From positions 1 through 64,000 of the forward strand of contig CANOFW010000013.1 of NCBI GenBank assembly GCA_947565425.1: a stretch of 64,000 bases of DNA, read 5' to 3'. The notes under the pieces were generated by a model. The model was given only the letters and a program-made list of their open reading frames with translations. It searched no databases and was not told where the DNA came from. Position 1 is the first letter of the stretch; each line of letters starts with the position of its first letter. The position numbers and the translations under genes were made by a program. Shown here in pieces: positions 25,482 to 34,528 of the stretch. This DNA comes from an uncultured Lachnospiraceae bacterium. Its GTDB lineage: Bacteria; Bacillota; Clostridia; Lachnospirales; Lachnospiraceae.

Positions 25482-27077
25482 TTATCGTTTCAGGTTGACC
25501 AGCTCTTCTAATAAACTGTCAGAAGTTGTGATAATTCTCGAGTTAGCCTGGAAACCTCTCTGAGTTGTAATCATCTCTGTAAACTCATTTGCCAGGTCTA
25601 CGTTGGACATCTCCAAAACACCACTGGACATCTTACCGCCGTCTGCGGTAATATCCTGACCGATACCATCGAACTCACCAGAGTTCAACGTCTGCTGGTA
25701 GCAGTTCTCTCCAAGTTTTTCAAGGCCTGCCGGGTTCGCAAATACTGTTACGGCAATCTGTCCTAACAGCCTGCGCGTACCGTTGTCATAACTTCCGTAA
25801 ATCTCACCGTTCTCCTGTACAGAAAGACCAGTCAAAGCGCCAAGCCTTCTTCCCGTACCGTCAATTCCATTGACAGCTCCTTTATCTGTGCCAAGCGTGG
25901 GAACTCCTCCATTATCATAACACCCTGACGTGGAAAAGTCTATATTGATATTACGAAATTGGTTGCCAAGTGCTGACATTTTTAAAATTACGGAATCAGA
26001 ACCCTGCTGTCCAACCCAGTCGAACGTTCCGGCATTAGGCTCTCCTTCTTTATAGTCCAGTTTATAACCGTAAACTACTTCCACATACTCATACTTACCG
26101 TCCGCAGTGATTCGATCCTCTGTATACTCCTGCGCCTGTTTGTCAGAAATTCCAAACATGGAGGTTACCGTATACTCTTTGCCGCCCGCTGCGGTATATT
26201 TCTTGTTTGCATCATCATAAGTAAGCTGATTGCCATCTGCATCAAAGAAGTTCGTGCCATCATATGTAAATCCATCAGCAAGCTCATAAGAACGGTCAAT
26301 ATTGTTCGGCTCGCCAAATACATTCGTCATAGTAGCGCCTGGCGTTGCAAGATAATCCTGTAAAACAGAATGGTTATTTGCATCCAAAATATCAGACAGC
26401 TCTACCGTATAAGTCAACTCATCCTGATTTGCCATCTTTACTGCAAATTTTGCAGTATAGCTATAACCGAGCGCATCATAGAAATTGAGGCTCATCATAT
26501 AGCCGTCATCCGTATTCACCTGTTTACAGTTTTTATCCATAATACCGGAACACGTTGCCTCCGTGGTTGCCTCTGGAGGAGAAGTCATGTTAGACTCCTG
26601 CATGATAACCAGTGGAGATACCGTATCTTTACGGATTGTCTGAGTCGTCGGATCTACCTGCCATCCCATAACGGTGTAACCAGTCGCCTTTGTGGCAAGT
26701 TTTCCAGAACCATCAATTGTAAACGCTCCCGACTTCGTAAACAAATTCTGGCTTCCATTGTTGACAATAAAGAAACTGTCTCCAGTAATCCTCAAATCCC
26801 AACCATCACCAGTCGTCTGGGTAGAACCCGGCGATGTAATATTTACAGAAGTAGATCCTGTAGTAACACCAAGACCAATCTGCTTGGCGTTGACGCCGCC
26901 TCTTGTCTGGGTAGCCCCAGAAGCGCCCGATACCGTCTGGTACATAAGATCACTGAATGCCGTACTTGAAGATTTAAAAGCAATAGTGTTTACGTTTGCA
27001 ATGTTATTACCGATAACATCCATCTTTGTCTGGTGTGTCTTCAATCCTGACACGCCAGAATACAATGCTCTCATCAT
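25482..27077 (-). CDS. flgE: Flagellar hook protein FlgE
   Basis: FlgE polymerises into the hook. The protein (about 531 residues) has the N-terminal rod/hook signature MMRALYSGVSGLKTHQTKMD with VIGNNIANVNT, a large variable central domain rich in Gly, Asp and Thr, and the C-terminal helix FTEMITTQRGFQANSRIITTSD. I start at the first of two adjacent ATGs (27075-27077), nine bases after GGAGGT; the second ATG at 27072-27074 is equally possible. Upstream in-frame codons run through the ribosome binding site. Confidence 0.95.
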   Translation of the reverse strand: MMRALYSGVSGLKTHQTKMDVIGNNIANVNTIAFKSSSTAFSDLMYQTVSGASGATQTRGGVNAKQIGLGVTTGSTSVNITSPGSTQTTGDGWDLRITGDSFFIVNNGSQNLFTKSGAFTIDGSGKLATKATGYTVMGWQVDPTTQTIRKDTVSPLVIMQESNMTSPPEATTEATCSGIMDKNCKQVNTDDGYMMSLNFYDALGYSYTAKFAVKMANQDELTYTVELSDILDANNHSVLQDYLATPGATMTNVFGEPNNIDRSYELADGFTYDGTNFFDADGNQLTYDDANKKYTAAGGKEYTVTSMFGISDKQAQEYTEDRITADGKYEYVEVVYGYKLDYKEGEPNAGTFDWVGQQGSDSVILKMSALGNQFRNINIDFSTSGCYDNGGVPTLGTDKGAVNGIDGTGRRLGALTGLSVQENGEIYGSYDNGTRRLLGQIAVTVFANPAGLEKLGENCYQQTLNSGEFDGIGQDITADGGKMSSGVLEMSNVDLANEFTEMITTQRGFQANSRIITTSDSLLEELVNLKR

Positions 27078-27154
27078 AATTAATTGACCTCCTAATTCTT
27101 TTGCCGCATGGCCTTCTCTGTCATTCAAAGGCTGTAAGCTTCCTTTCGGTCCAG

Positions 27155-27553
27155 CTATATAATTACGGCTCCATCTATGTTCGTGTATACATTCTCTGCC
27201 GACTCTGCCTGATCCATTGCTGTCACCACCGTTTTATTCGGCACATTGACAATAAAAGAATACGAGTCGACAATCACAAGGGATTCTCTCATTCCCTTCG
27301 CTTCTGCCTTCTCCGCTCCCGTCTCTAAACGCTCCTGCTGCTCACTGGAAAGTTCTATATTCCTGCTCTGTAACCGCATTGAAGCGTGCTTGGAAAACTT
27401 GAGCGCAGAAGTATCGTTTACAGACTGCCTGCGTTTTAAAATATCCTCAAATGACACTTCCGGTGCAGCTTGCGCTAATTCCGGCACGCCTTTTTTCAGA
27501 TACTGGTCTGTAATCTGTTCAATAGAAGAGAATTGATTTGAAATTTTATTCAT
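27155..27553 (-). CDS. Flagellar operon protein of the TIGR02530 family
   Basis: The 132-residue protein matches the small family found between flgD and flgE in Firmicutes: LKFSKHASMRLQSRNIELSSEQ is the typical segment (about residues 55-76), and the C-terminus holds SLVIVDSYSFIVNVPNKTVVTAMD. Its molecular role is not established; its fixed place between flgD and flgE points to hook assembly. No membrane segment or signal is seen. GGAGAGAG precedes the ATG. Confidence 0.88.
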   Translation of the reverse strand: MNKISNQFSSIEQITDQYLKKGVPELAQAAPEVSFEDILKRRQSVNDTSALKFSKHASMRLQSRNIELSSEQQERLETGAEKAEAKGMRESLVIVDSYSFIVNVPNKTVVTAMDQAESAENVYTNIDGAVII

Positions 27554-27589
27554 ACGATCTCTCTCCTTCTAAGCTTCCCTGCTTTCCTC

Positions 27590-28351
27590 TTACTTTTTGT
27601 CAGTAGAGGTATCATCCTTGTCTCCCTTATCACCGTTATCTACATTGCCGTCGCCCTCTACGTTACCTTCGCCGTCTGTCTTATCATCACTGTCTGTTCC
27701 ACCGGCAGCTTCCGTCATCTCTTTCATCTTAGCAAGCAATTCTTGTAACTTCTCCAAGGCTTTCGGGCAATACTTCGCAATAAATTCCTGTTGATACGTA
27801 GAGAGGTTGTTATATGCTTTACGCACTCTTTCAAGTTGGTCTTTATCATCGAGCCTCAAATTATTCACACTCGGAAGCTCTCCGATTACTTTCTCAAAAT
27901 CGGTAGCTATTTCAAGCGCTTCCAGATAATCATCATCAATCACCTTATCAAGATCATCAATGTTATAGAGCTCATCGTCAATAGAAAGGTATACCTTATT
28001 ATTCTGTTTTACAACAAAATCCACTTTACCCTGTACAACGTTCGTTGCTCCTGTGGAACTCGTCACATTCATGATTACCGTCTTGCCCACCAGGTTCGTT
28101 GCATGCTGCGTTGTCATAGTTCCATTCAGATTCTGCATTTCTTCCAAAGATGAGAACGTCGCAAGCTGTGAAATATATTCCGTATTAGAAGTCGGTTCCA
28201 ATGGATCCTGATACTTCATCTGCGCTACTAAGAGCTGTAAAAATGCTTCTTTATCCAGACCGCCGCCCGCTTTCCTGTTTGCTGCCAGCGAATCTTGGGA
28301 TGCGCTATTTTCTACGATTTTACCGTCTTTGACTGGTACTAAAACTGACAT
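27590..28351 (-). CDS. flgD: Flagellar hook cap protein FlgD
   Basis: FlgD is the scaffold that caps the growing hook. The N-terminal region carries the family hallmark LDKEAFLQLLVAQMKYQDPLEP (about residues 34-55) and STNTEYISQLATFSSLEEMQNL. The usual Ig-like C-terminal domain is not obvious; instead there is a helical part and an acidic, low-complexity tail rich in Gly, Asp, Asn and Lys (about 222-253). The tail could be a secretion tail or a strain-specific extension. Confidence 0.9.
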   Translation of the reverse strand: MSVLVPVKDGKIVENSASQDSLAANRKAGGGLDKEAFLQLLVAQMKYQDPLEPTSNTEYISQLATFSSLEEMQNLNGTMTTQHATNLVGKTVIMNVTSSTGATNVVQGKVDFVVKQNNKVYLSIDDELYNIDDLDKVIDDDYLEALEIATDFEKVIGELPSVNNLRLDDKDQLERVRKAYNNLSTYQQEFIAKYCPKALEKLQELLAKMKEMTEAAGGTDSDDKTDGEGNVEGDGNVDNGDKGDKDDTSTDKK

Positions 28352-28375
28352 ACTATTCTCCTTTCTTAATTATAA

Positions 28376-29893
28376 TTAGGCCGTGACATCCATGCTGTTG
28401 CCTTGTTCTGCCATCATCTTTGCCGCAAGGCTTTCTTCTTCTGACATTGTGCCTTCCAGTTCATCCAGACTGTTCAGGTTGAGATTTCTTCTGGCATTTT
28501 GCGCCGCCTCTTCTTCCTGCTGCTGTCTGGCCGCATTTTGTTGGTTCTCCTCTAGATTTCGTTCAAATTCATGGCTGGCAATTGTTACCTCAATGGCTTC
28601 CACTTTCAGCCCCTGCTGATTCATATTCTCTTTGAGCGTTGCCACCTGACTCTCTAAAGCTTCCTTAACTGCTTCATTCTGAGCTGCAATCTGCGCTGTA
28701 ATCATACCCTCTCTGGAGACTACCTGTAAATAGATTTTGCCAAGATTTGCCGGATTAAGCTGCATTTCAACAGATGATTCTGCCTGGTTTACAAATACCC
28801 TGGTCATCTGACTCACTTGACGGAGAATATCTTCTACGTTTACCCTAGTCTGTACAACCGTCTGCGTCACCTCTACCGTCTGTCCCTGTCCGACATTTTG
28901 TGTAGTCGTCTGGTAAGTTACATGCGTCTGTTTATTCTCAGCCTTGTCATCCGCACTTGTCTCCTTAGACAAATCAGAGAGTTTCTCTCCTATCTGGGAA
29001 CTATCCGTATCTTCCTGTTCCTGTGTTCCCTCCTGTGCTTGAGTAGTCACGGCAGTCTCATTTTCTCCCTGCTCCGAACTCTCTCTCATCACTTGATTGA
29101 ACACATCACTATCATCGACAGCCTCCTGTTGATTGGCCTGCGTCGTTGCAACACTGCTCTGAACGTTTGCGTCACTCTTGACTTGCTCTGTTGGAACCTC
29201 CTGCACATCCTGAGACATAACACCCGTTTCCTCAAGCAATTGCCCTTCATTCTTGGTTGCATCTCCCTGTGAATTGTCAGACATCGCAAGTTTTAACTGT
29301 TCATTGAGCTGATTCATTTCCTCCGGCGTCAGATTAAGCTGCATGGCAAGCTCCTGCGACAACTCACTAATTTGGGAAAGAATCTGCTGGAAATTACCAT
29401 CCAACAACAAACCGCCAATGTCTTCGCTTCCAGTCAACTCCATAACCAAACCGGCAAGCTTGGATGGATCCATCAAATCCATGACAGTAAGCCCCATAGC
29501 TTCCATTTGCTGCGTAACCTCTTCCTCAGAAATTCCCAGCTTTTCTGCAATTACTTCCTTAACTTGTTTATCAAATGCCTGCAATTTCTCATTGGCATCC
29601 TGCGGAAGCTTACTTTGGACATCCGCTGGATTATCGCGTGAAATAGAATTCTCACGATATCCTGATTTAGCTGCTTCCCGCTCAAAAGCCGTCTGATTGA
29701 CACTGTCATTTCTAACAGGCTGGCTTATACTTTCTGCGGAAAGCAATTCCTGTTGTTTGCTATTCCCTGCTGTCTGACCAAGAAATGCGCCAAATGCAAT
29801 ACCTGTTCCCTGAACTTGGTTCTGCTTCTGCATTCCCGGCATCTCAGGCGATTTGAGCATTGACATAATCTGCGTTACTTTGCTGGTCGTCAT
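28376..29893 (-). CDS. fliK: Flagellar hook-length control protein FliK
   Basis: FliK measures hook length and triggers the FlhB switch. The 505-residue protein has a long Gln/Glu/Ser-rich variable ruler region and a conserved C-terminal domain with SVEMQLNPANLGKIYLQV (about residues 375-392) and LKVEAIEVTIASHEFERN. The gene has a strong GGAGGT site. The C-terminal half after that is Gln/Glu-rich. FliK is normally variable apart from the C-terminal domain, so this is typical. Confidence 0.92.
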   Translation of the reverse strand: MTTSKVTQIMSMLKSPEMPGMQKQNQVQGTGIAFGAFLGQTAGNSKQQELLSAESISQPVRNDSVNQTAFEREAAKSGYRENSISRDNPADVQSKLPQDANEKLQAFDKQVKEVIAEKLGISEEEVTQQMEAMGLTVMDLMDPSKLAGLVMELTGSEDIGGLLLDGNFQQILSQISELSQELAMQLNLTPEEMNQLNEQLKLAMSDNSQGDATKNEGQLLEETGVMSQDVQEVPTEQVKSDANVQSSVATTQANQQEAVDDSDVFNQVMRESSEQGENETAVTTQAQEGTQEQEDTDSSQIGEKLSDLSKETSADDKAENKQTHVTYQTTTQNVGQGQTVEVTQTVVQTRVNVEDILRQVSQMTRVFVNQAESSVEMQLNPANLGKIYLQVVSREGMITAQIAAQNEAVKEALESQVATLKENMNQQGLKVEAIEVTIASHEFERNLEENQQNAARQQQEEEAAQNARRNLNLNSLDELEGTMSEEESLAAKMMAEQGNSMDVTA

Positions 29894-30045
29894 TATCGTA
29901 CCTCCTTTCTTAATATTTTTATGAATGGTAAGGGTATATTGACACCCTAACTCTATTATAAAATCCCTTTGGGGACCTTATAACCAACAACAATTCTTTA
30001 TTACTTCTCTCACCAAAGATTCCTTTTTGTTGTAAATCCTCCAAA

Positions 30046-30888
30046 TCAAGGCTCCATAATCTTTGTCAGCCTGGCCGCTACCTCCGAATCCATAGCATCC
30101 AAAATTTTCGCTCTTGCATCCGTATCCATATTTGTAAGTATCTTCGCTACCAGTTTTAAATTATCCGTCATCTTCTCCATGAGCGCAGCCGCTTGTTTGG
30201 GCTTCATAGAAGCATATGTATTGACATAATCTTCTATCTCAGTATCAGCCTCCTGCTGTTGTACTACCTGTTTATACAATACCTCTGCATTTGCCGGGTC
30301 GATGCTCTCATAATATGCTTTATATTCTGATATATCGGGTGCATTCTCATTAAACACAACCTCTTTGTAAAACTCTGTTTTCTGTTGTTCAAACGCAGAC
30401 TGCTCACTCTCAAATCCTCGAAGCCTCTCTACCTCTGCCTCTAACTGTGATACATAATCTGAATTGTCTTTTGTCTGAGACTGTGCATTAGATAATTCTG
30501 TTTCCAGTTCCTTAATGCGCTCAATCGCCTCATTCAATGTGGTATAGGGATATTGTGCGTCTACGGGCTCTTCCTCCTGCACTGTTTTCGGCAGAATCTT
30601 ATTGACATAGGGGACATCTTTTAAAATTGGCTGTAATACCGTGGAGCCAAAACCACCAATATCCATTTTAATTACCAATGCCAGAATTGCCAGCCATATG
30701 GCAACAAAGATAATCGTTGCTATAATGACAGCAACCTTACTTCCACCTTCTTCTTCTTCCTGCGGCGCATCCGCTTCCATCTGCTTTTGATTCCTTTTTT
30801 CTTCCTTTTTTCGCGCTTTTTCCGCTTTCTTCTGCGCCTTTTTATCTAAAACTTCGGTTTCTTCCTGATCTAACTTCTGCTCTGCCAT
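30046..30888 (-). CDS. MotE-like protein with MgtE N-domain (YlxF position)
   Basis: The protein has a highly charged N-terminus (repeated Lys/Glu), one membrane helix (about residues 50-73), a periplasmic or external coiled coil (about 115-165), and a C-terminal helical domain of the MgtE-N/MotE type ending ILTNMDTDARAKILDAMDSE. In this position, between fliJ and fliK, Bacillus has YlxF. MotE acts as a chaperone for the stator protein MotB/MotC in other bacteria; the same role is possible but not shown. I start at ATG 30886-30888; a GTG three codons earlier is possible. Confidence 0.8.
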   Translation of the reverse strand: MAEQKLDQEETEVLDKKAQKKAEKARKKEEKRNQKQMEADAPQEEEEGGSKVAVIIATIIFVAIWLAILALVIKMDIGGFGSTVLQPILKDVPYVNKILPKTVQEEEPVDAQYPYTTLNEAIERIKELETELSNAQSQTKDNSDYVSQLEAEVERLRGFESEQSAFEQQKTEFYKEVVFNENAPDISEYKAYYESIDPANAEVLYKQVVQQQEADTEIEDYVNTYASMKPKQAAALMEKMTDNLKLVAKILTNMDTDARAKILDAMDSEVAARLTKIMEP

Positions 30889-30900
30889 TCGTGTCACCGC

Positions 30901-31350
30901 CTATCCTTCTTGTGCATGATTGTGAGTAAAGCTTACCAGCTCATCCACTGCCTTGCTCTCTTCTTTTTCTACTTCTTTTTTGAATTCCTCAAAAGCTTTG
31001 TCTTTCAAAATCTCATGGGTCTTGCGCTCTGTCATGACCTCTTGCAGATGCTTCCTGGCATTTTCCAGATTTCGCTCCGCCACATGGACTGCTAAAATCT
31101 GATTCCTAATAAGCTCTTTCATATTCTCTATCGCCGTCCGGTTCGTACGGATTTCCAGAAAATCAAGCTTTCCACTTGCCAGTTCACGCGCCTCTATTTC
31201 ATAGGCACGTTTTCTCTGGCGAAGTTCTTCTAACTTCTCTTCTTCTCTCCGTAATGCCGCAGCCGCCACAGAAAATGCTGTCTTCGCCTGGGTCTCCAGC
31301 TTATATTTGATATTCAGGATATTCTGCATTCTATATAGAAATTTTGCCAT
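30901..31350 (-). CDS. fliJ: Flagellar export protein FliJ
   Basis: FliJ is a coiled-coil stalk between the FliI ATPase ring and the export gate. The 149-residue protein is almost wholly predicted coiled coil with the family opening FLYRMQNILNIKYKLETQAK. It lies between fliI and the MotE-like gene, the usual order. Length is normal. Confidence 0.92.
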   Translation of the reverse strand: MAKFLYRMQNILNIKYKLETQAKTAFSVAAAALRREEEKLEELRQRKRAYEIEARELASGKLDFLEIRTNRTAIENMKELIRNQILAVHVAERNLENARKHLQEVMTERKTHEILKDKAFEEFKKEVEKEESKAVDELVSFTHNHAQEG

Positions 31351-31381
31351 AATATCTCTCGCTTATTTATTAATGCTAAAA

Positions 31382-32686
31382 TCAGAAGATTTGTTTCATC
31401 ATATCAATTATTTCTTCAAAAGAAAATTTGTCATGCGTCTCCTGTAAAAGAAATTCATTCACACTGTCGATTTTCTCGATGGCATAATCAATATTATTAT
31501 TAGAACCTTTTTTATATGCCCCAATATTGATTAAATCTTCCGCCTCCTGATAAGTCGCCAAAACATTCTTCAACTTACCTGCCGTCGCTTTATGTTCTGC
31601 CCCCGCAATAGAGCTCATAACACGGGAAATACTCTGTAACACGTCAATCGCCGGATAATGGTTCTTATGTGCCAGCTTCCTGTCCAACATAATATGTCCA
31701 TCCAGGATACTTCTTGCCGTGTCTGTAATCGGCTCGTTAAAATCGTCGCCATCTACTAATACCGTATAAAGTCCAGTAATAGAGCCTTTGTCAGAATTAC
31801 CGGCACGCTCTAAGAGTTTGGGCATTTCTGAATATACACTTGGAGGATAACCTCTGGTTACCGGAGGCTCTCCGGAGGCAAGTCCAATCTCCCGCTGCGC
31901 CATGGAAAAACGTGTCAGTGAGTCCATCATCAAAAGCACATCTTTGCCCTGATCCCGGAAGTACTCAGCAATGGCTGTTGCTGTCTTTGCCGCATTGCGT
32001 CGAAGCAATGCAGGACGGTCAGAAGTTGCCACAACTACAACAGAACGCCTCATACCTTCTTCTCCCATGTCGCGTTCAATAAATTCCCGCACTTCCCTGC
32101 CACGCTCGCCAATCAGCGCAATCACATTGATATCTGCACGGGTATTTCTGGCAAACATACCAAGCAAAGTACTCTTTCCTACTCCAGAACCAGCAAATAT
32201 ACCAATTCTCTGACCTTTGCCCACGGTAATCAATCCATCTACAGCCTTTACACCCAAAGGAAGCACTTCATCAATAATTACCCTCTCCATGGGGTCTGGC
32301 GGAGGAGCGTCAACCGGATAATCCTCTCTCAATGTCAACGACTCTACATCTGTCGGCCTTCCCATACCATCCAAGGTATGCCCAAGCATTTCATCTCCTA
32401 CAGAGACAGACAAAGGATGTCCCGTATTCTCTACGATACATCCTACTCCTAAGCCTTCCACACTCTCATAAGGCATAAGAAGTAATCTCTTATCACGGAA
32501 ACCTACCACTTCTGCCATAATAAAAATGTCCTTGTTTTTATCAATAATAATCCTGCACAAGTCACTGAGTTTGGCATTGGGTCCCACAGATTCTATCGTA
32601 AGTCCTACAATTTTAACTACTTTTCCCAAATGTCTATAATAATTTTTGTCTGCTAATCGACGGTATTTGTCTAAATCATATGTCAC
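31382..32686 (-). CDS. fliI: Flagellar export ATPase FliI
   Basis: FliI is the F1-like ATPase that feeds substrates to the export gate. The 434 residues include the Walker A motif GSGVGKST (about 166-173), the region ALIGERGREVREFIERD, a Walker B strand ending VLLMMDSLTRF and the arginine-containing SGEPPVTRGYPPSVY. Translation starts at GTG (32684-32686) behind GAGGG. It follows fliH by 10 bases. All catalytic motifs are present. Confidence 0.97.
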   Translation of the reverse strand: MTYDLDKYRRLADKNYYRHLGKVVKIVGLTIESVGPNAKLSDLCRIIIDKNKDIFIMAEVVGFRDKRLLLMPYESVEGLGVGCIVENTGHPLSVSVGDEMLGHTLDGMGRPTDVESLTLREDYPVDAPPPDPMERVIIDEVLPLGVKAVDGLITVGKGQRIGIFAGSGVGKSTLLGMFARNTRADINVIALIGERGREVREFIERDMGEEGMRRSVVVVATSDRPALLRRNAAKTATAIAEYFRDQGKDVLLMMDSLTRFSMAQREIGLASGEPPVTRGYPPSVYSEMPKLLERAGNSDKGSITGLYTVLVDGDDFNEPITDTARSILDGHIMLDRKLAHKNHYPAIDVLQSISRVMSSIAGAEHKATAGKLKNVLATYQEAEDLINIGAYKKGSNNNIDYAIEKIDSVNEFLLQETHDKFSFEEIIDMMKQIF

Positions 32687-32696
32687 ATTATTTCCC

Positions 32697-33533
32697 TCAC
32701 AAACTTAATGACTTTAATGTTGCAAGCAGATTTGCAAGCTGAATATCCAAACCACACTCGAATACGCCAGAATCCGTCTCAATCATACATTGATGCTCTT
32801 GCAACGATGCATCCGCCATGATGTCTACCAAAATAGACGCTCCCACCTCCGCAGAAATCACGTCCTTTTGTCCCTCTACGAATTCATAATCCGCACGGCT
32901 TACCCTGACTTGGAATTCCTTTGTTCCTTCTGCATTTAAAATAACTTTCTCTATTAAATAAACCAGTATTTCTTTCTTATCGTCAAACTGTACATGAAAT
33001 ACTTTCTCAAAAACATCGGAAACAATATCTACCAAATACGGCTCTAACTCCTGAACTCTCTGCCGATAATCCTCTTCTAACTGCCGCTGTTCCTCTTCCA
33101 TCTCGCTTCGCAGCCTGGACAGCTCTTCTTGCGCTTTTGCTGTTCCTTCTTGATTCCCCTGCACAAAGCCGCTGTTCCTTGCCTCCTCACGAATCGCTGT
33201 CGCCTGACGCTCCGCCTCTGCAAGAATCTCATCCGCCTGTTTTTTGGCGTCCGCAAGCATATCATCCGCTTCCTCCTGCGCCATCTTGCGAATTTCTTCC
33301 GGCGAAATTACCGGCTCCGGCTCCTTAGGAACTGCGTCCACTGCTTCCGCATTCAGCCCCACCATAAAGCCATCTGCGATTCCCTGCATGTCTGGAATCT
33401 GGGCCTTCATCCGCTCTTCACGCTGTAATTCCTCGAGCCGCTCCGCTATTTTAGCATTTGAATTGATCACTCTCTTAGAAAAGCTGTCAGAAAACACATA
33501 CCTCTGCTTATACAAATTAGACAACGATCTCAT
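32697..33533 (-). CDS. fliH: Flagellar export regulator FliH
   Basis: FliH binds FliI and tethers it to the C-ring. The protein has a long coiled coil (AQEEADDMLADAKKQADEIL..., about residues 85-165) and a C-terminal stator-like domain with VEKVILNAEGTKEFQVRVS. The start is ambiguous: a GTG at 33543-33545 overlaps fliG, an ATG lies at 33531-33533 directly after GGAGGTG, and a TTG at 33522-33524 is at the best distance (10 bases) from that site. I report the ATG. Confidence 0.88.
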   Translation of the reverse strand: MRSLSNLYKQRYVFSDSFSKRVINSNAKIAERLEELQREERMKAQIPDMQGIADGFMVGLNAEAVDAVPKEPEPVISPEEIRKMAQEEADDMLADAKKQADEILAEAERQATAIREEARNSGFVQGNQEGTAKAQEELSRLRSEMEEEQRQLEEDYRQRVQELEPYLVDIVSDVFEKVFHVQFDDKKEILVYLIEKVILNAEGTKEFQVRVSRADYEFVEGQKDVISAEVGASILVDIMADASLQEHQCMIETDSGVFECGLDIQLANLLATLKSLSL

Positions 33534-34527
33534 CACCTCCGCCACGGGAAATTACAATCTCTGCGGAATCCTCAAGCTTACGGATAATACCAACAATCTT
33601 CTGCTGGGCTTCCTCTACATCTTTCATTCGTACAGGTCCCATATATTCCATATCTTCCTTAATCATAGATGCAAGACGTTTGGACATGTTCTTGAAAATT
33701 ACATTCTGTACATCTTCGTTTGCTGCTTTCAGCGCCACACCCAAATCATTGTTGTCGACATCACGCAGCACACGCTGAATTGCTCGGTCGTCCAATAGAA
33801 GAATATCCTCGAATACAAACATCTTCTTGCGGATCTCATCTGCCAATTCAGGCTCTTCAATTTCCAGAGTTTCCATAATATGCTTCTCTGTACCGCGGTC
33901 TACCGTATTCAAAATATTTACGATTGCATCGACACCGCCGACAATTGTATAATCCTGATTTACCAAAGCTGAAAGTTTACGCTCCAATACTCGTTCCACT
34001 TCCTTTATAACATCCGGCGACGTTCTATCCATCATAGCGATACGCTTAGCAACATCTGCCTGCTTCTCCGGCACCAACGCCCCGATAATCACAGCAGCTT
34101 GCCCTGCGGACAGATACGATAAAATCATAGCAATCGTCTGCGGATGCTCATCTTGAATAAAGTTCAGCAACTGGGATGGATCTGTCTTACGCACAAACTC
34201 GAACGGACGAACCTGCAAGGATGCCGTAAGCTTGGAAATAACTCCCTGAGCTTTCTCTTCTCCCAATGCCTTTTCCAATAATTCCTTTGCATAACCAATA
34301 CCACCCTCGGCAATATATTGCTGCGCCAGGCAGACCTGGTAAAACTCATTAAGCACATCTTCCTTTGTTTGCGGAGAAATGCTCCTGGTATTGGCAATTT
34401 CCAAAGTCAGTTCTTCAATTTCTTCTTCTTTTAAATGTTTAAAGATTGAGGCAGATTTCTCCGGTCCTAATGCAATCAGCAATATCGCCGCTTTTTGAAC
34501 GCCTGTATAGTCTTCTGAACTTGCCAT
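33517..34527 (-). CDS. fliG: Motor switch protein FliG
   Basis: FliG links the MS-ring to the C-ring and contacts the stator. The 336-residue protein shows the N-terminal FliF-binding domain, the middle domain with the EHPQ motif (FIQDEHPQTIAMILSYLS), and the C-terminal torque helix with charged residues DDRAIQRVLRDVDNNDLGVALK. It overlaps the fliH start region by a few codons, so the GGAGGT that serves fliH is read as Gly-Gly near the end of FliG. Confidence 0.96.
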   Translation of the reverse strand: MASSEDYTGVQKAAILLIALGPEKSASIFKHLKEEEIEELTLEIANTRSISPQTKEDVLNEFYQVCLAQQYIAEGGIGYAKELLEKALGEEKAQGVISKLTASLQVRPFEFVRKTDPSQLLNFIQDEHPQTIAMILSYLSAGQAAVIIGALVPEKQADVAKRIAMMDRTSPDVIKEVERVLERKLSALVNQDYTIVGGVDAIVNILNTVDRGTEKHIMETLEIEEPELADEIRKKMFVFEDILLLDDRAIQRVLRDVDNNDLGVALKAANEDVQNVIFKNMSKRLASMIKEDMEYMGPVRMKDVEEAQQKIVGIIRKLEDSAEIVISRGGGDEIVV

Positions 34528-34528
34528 C

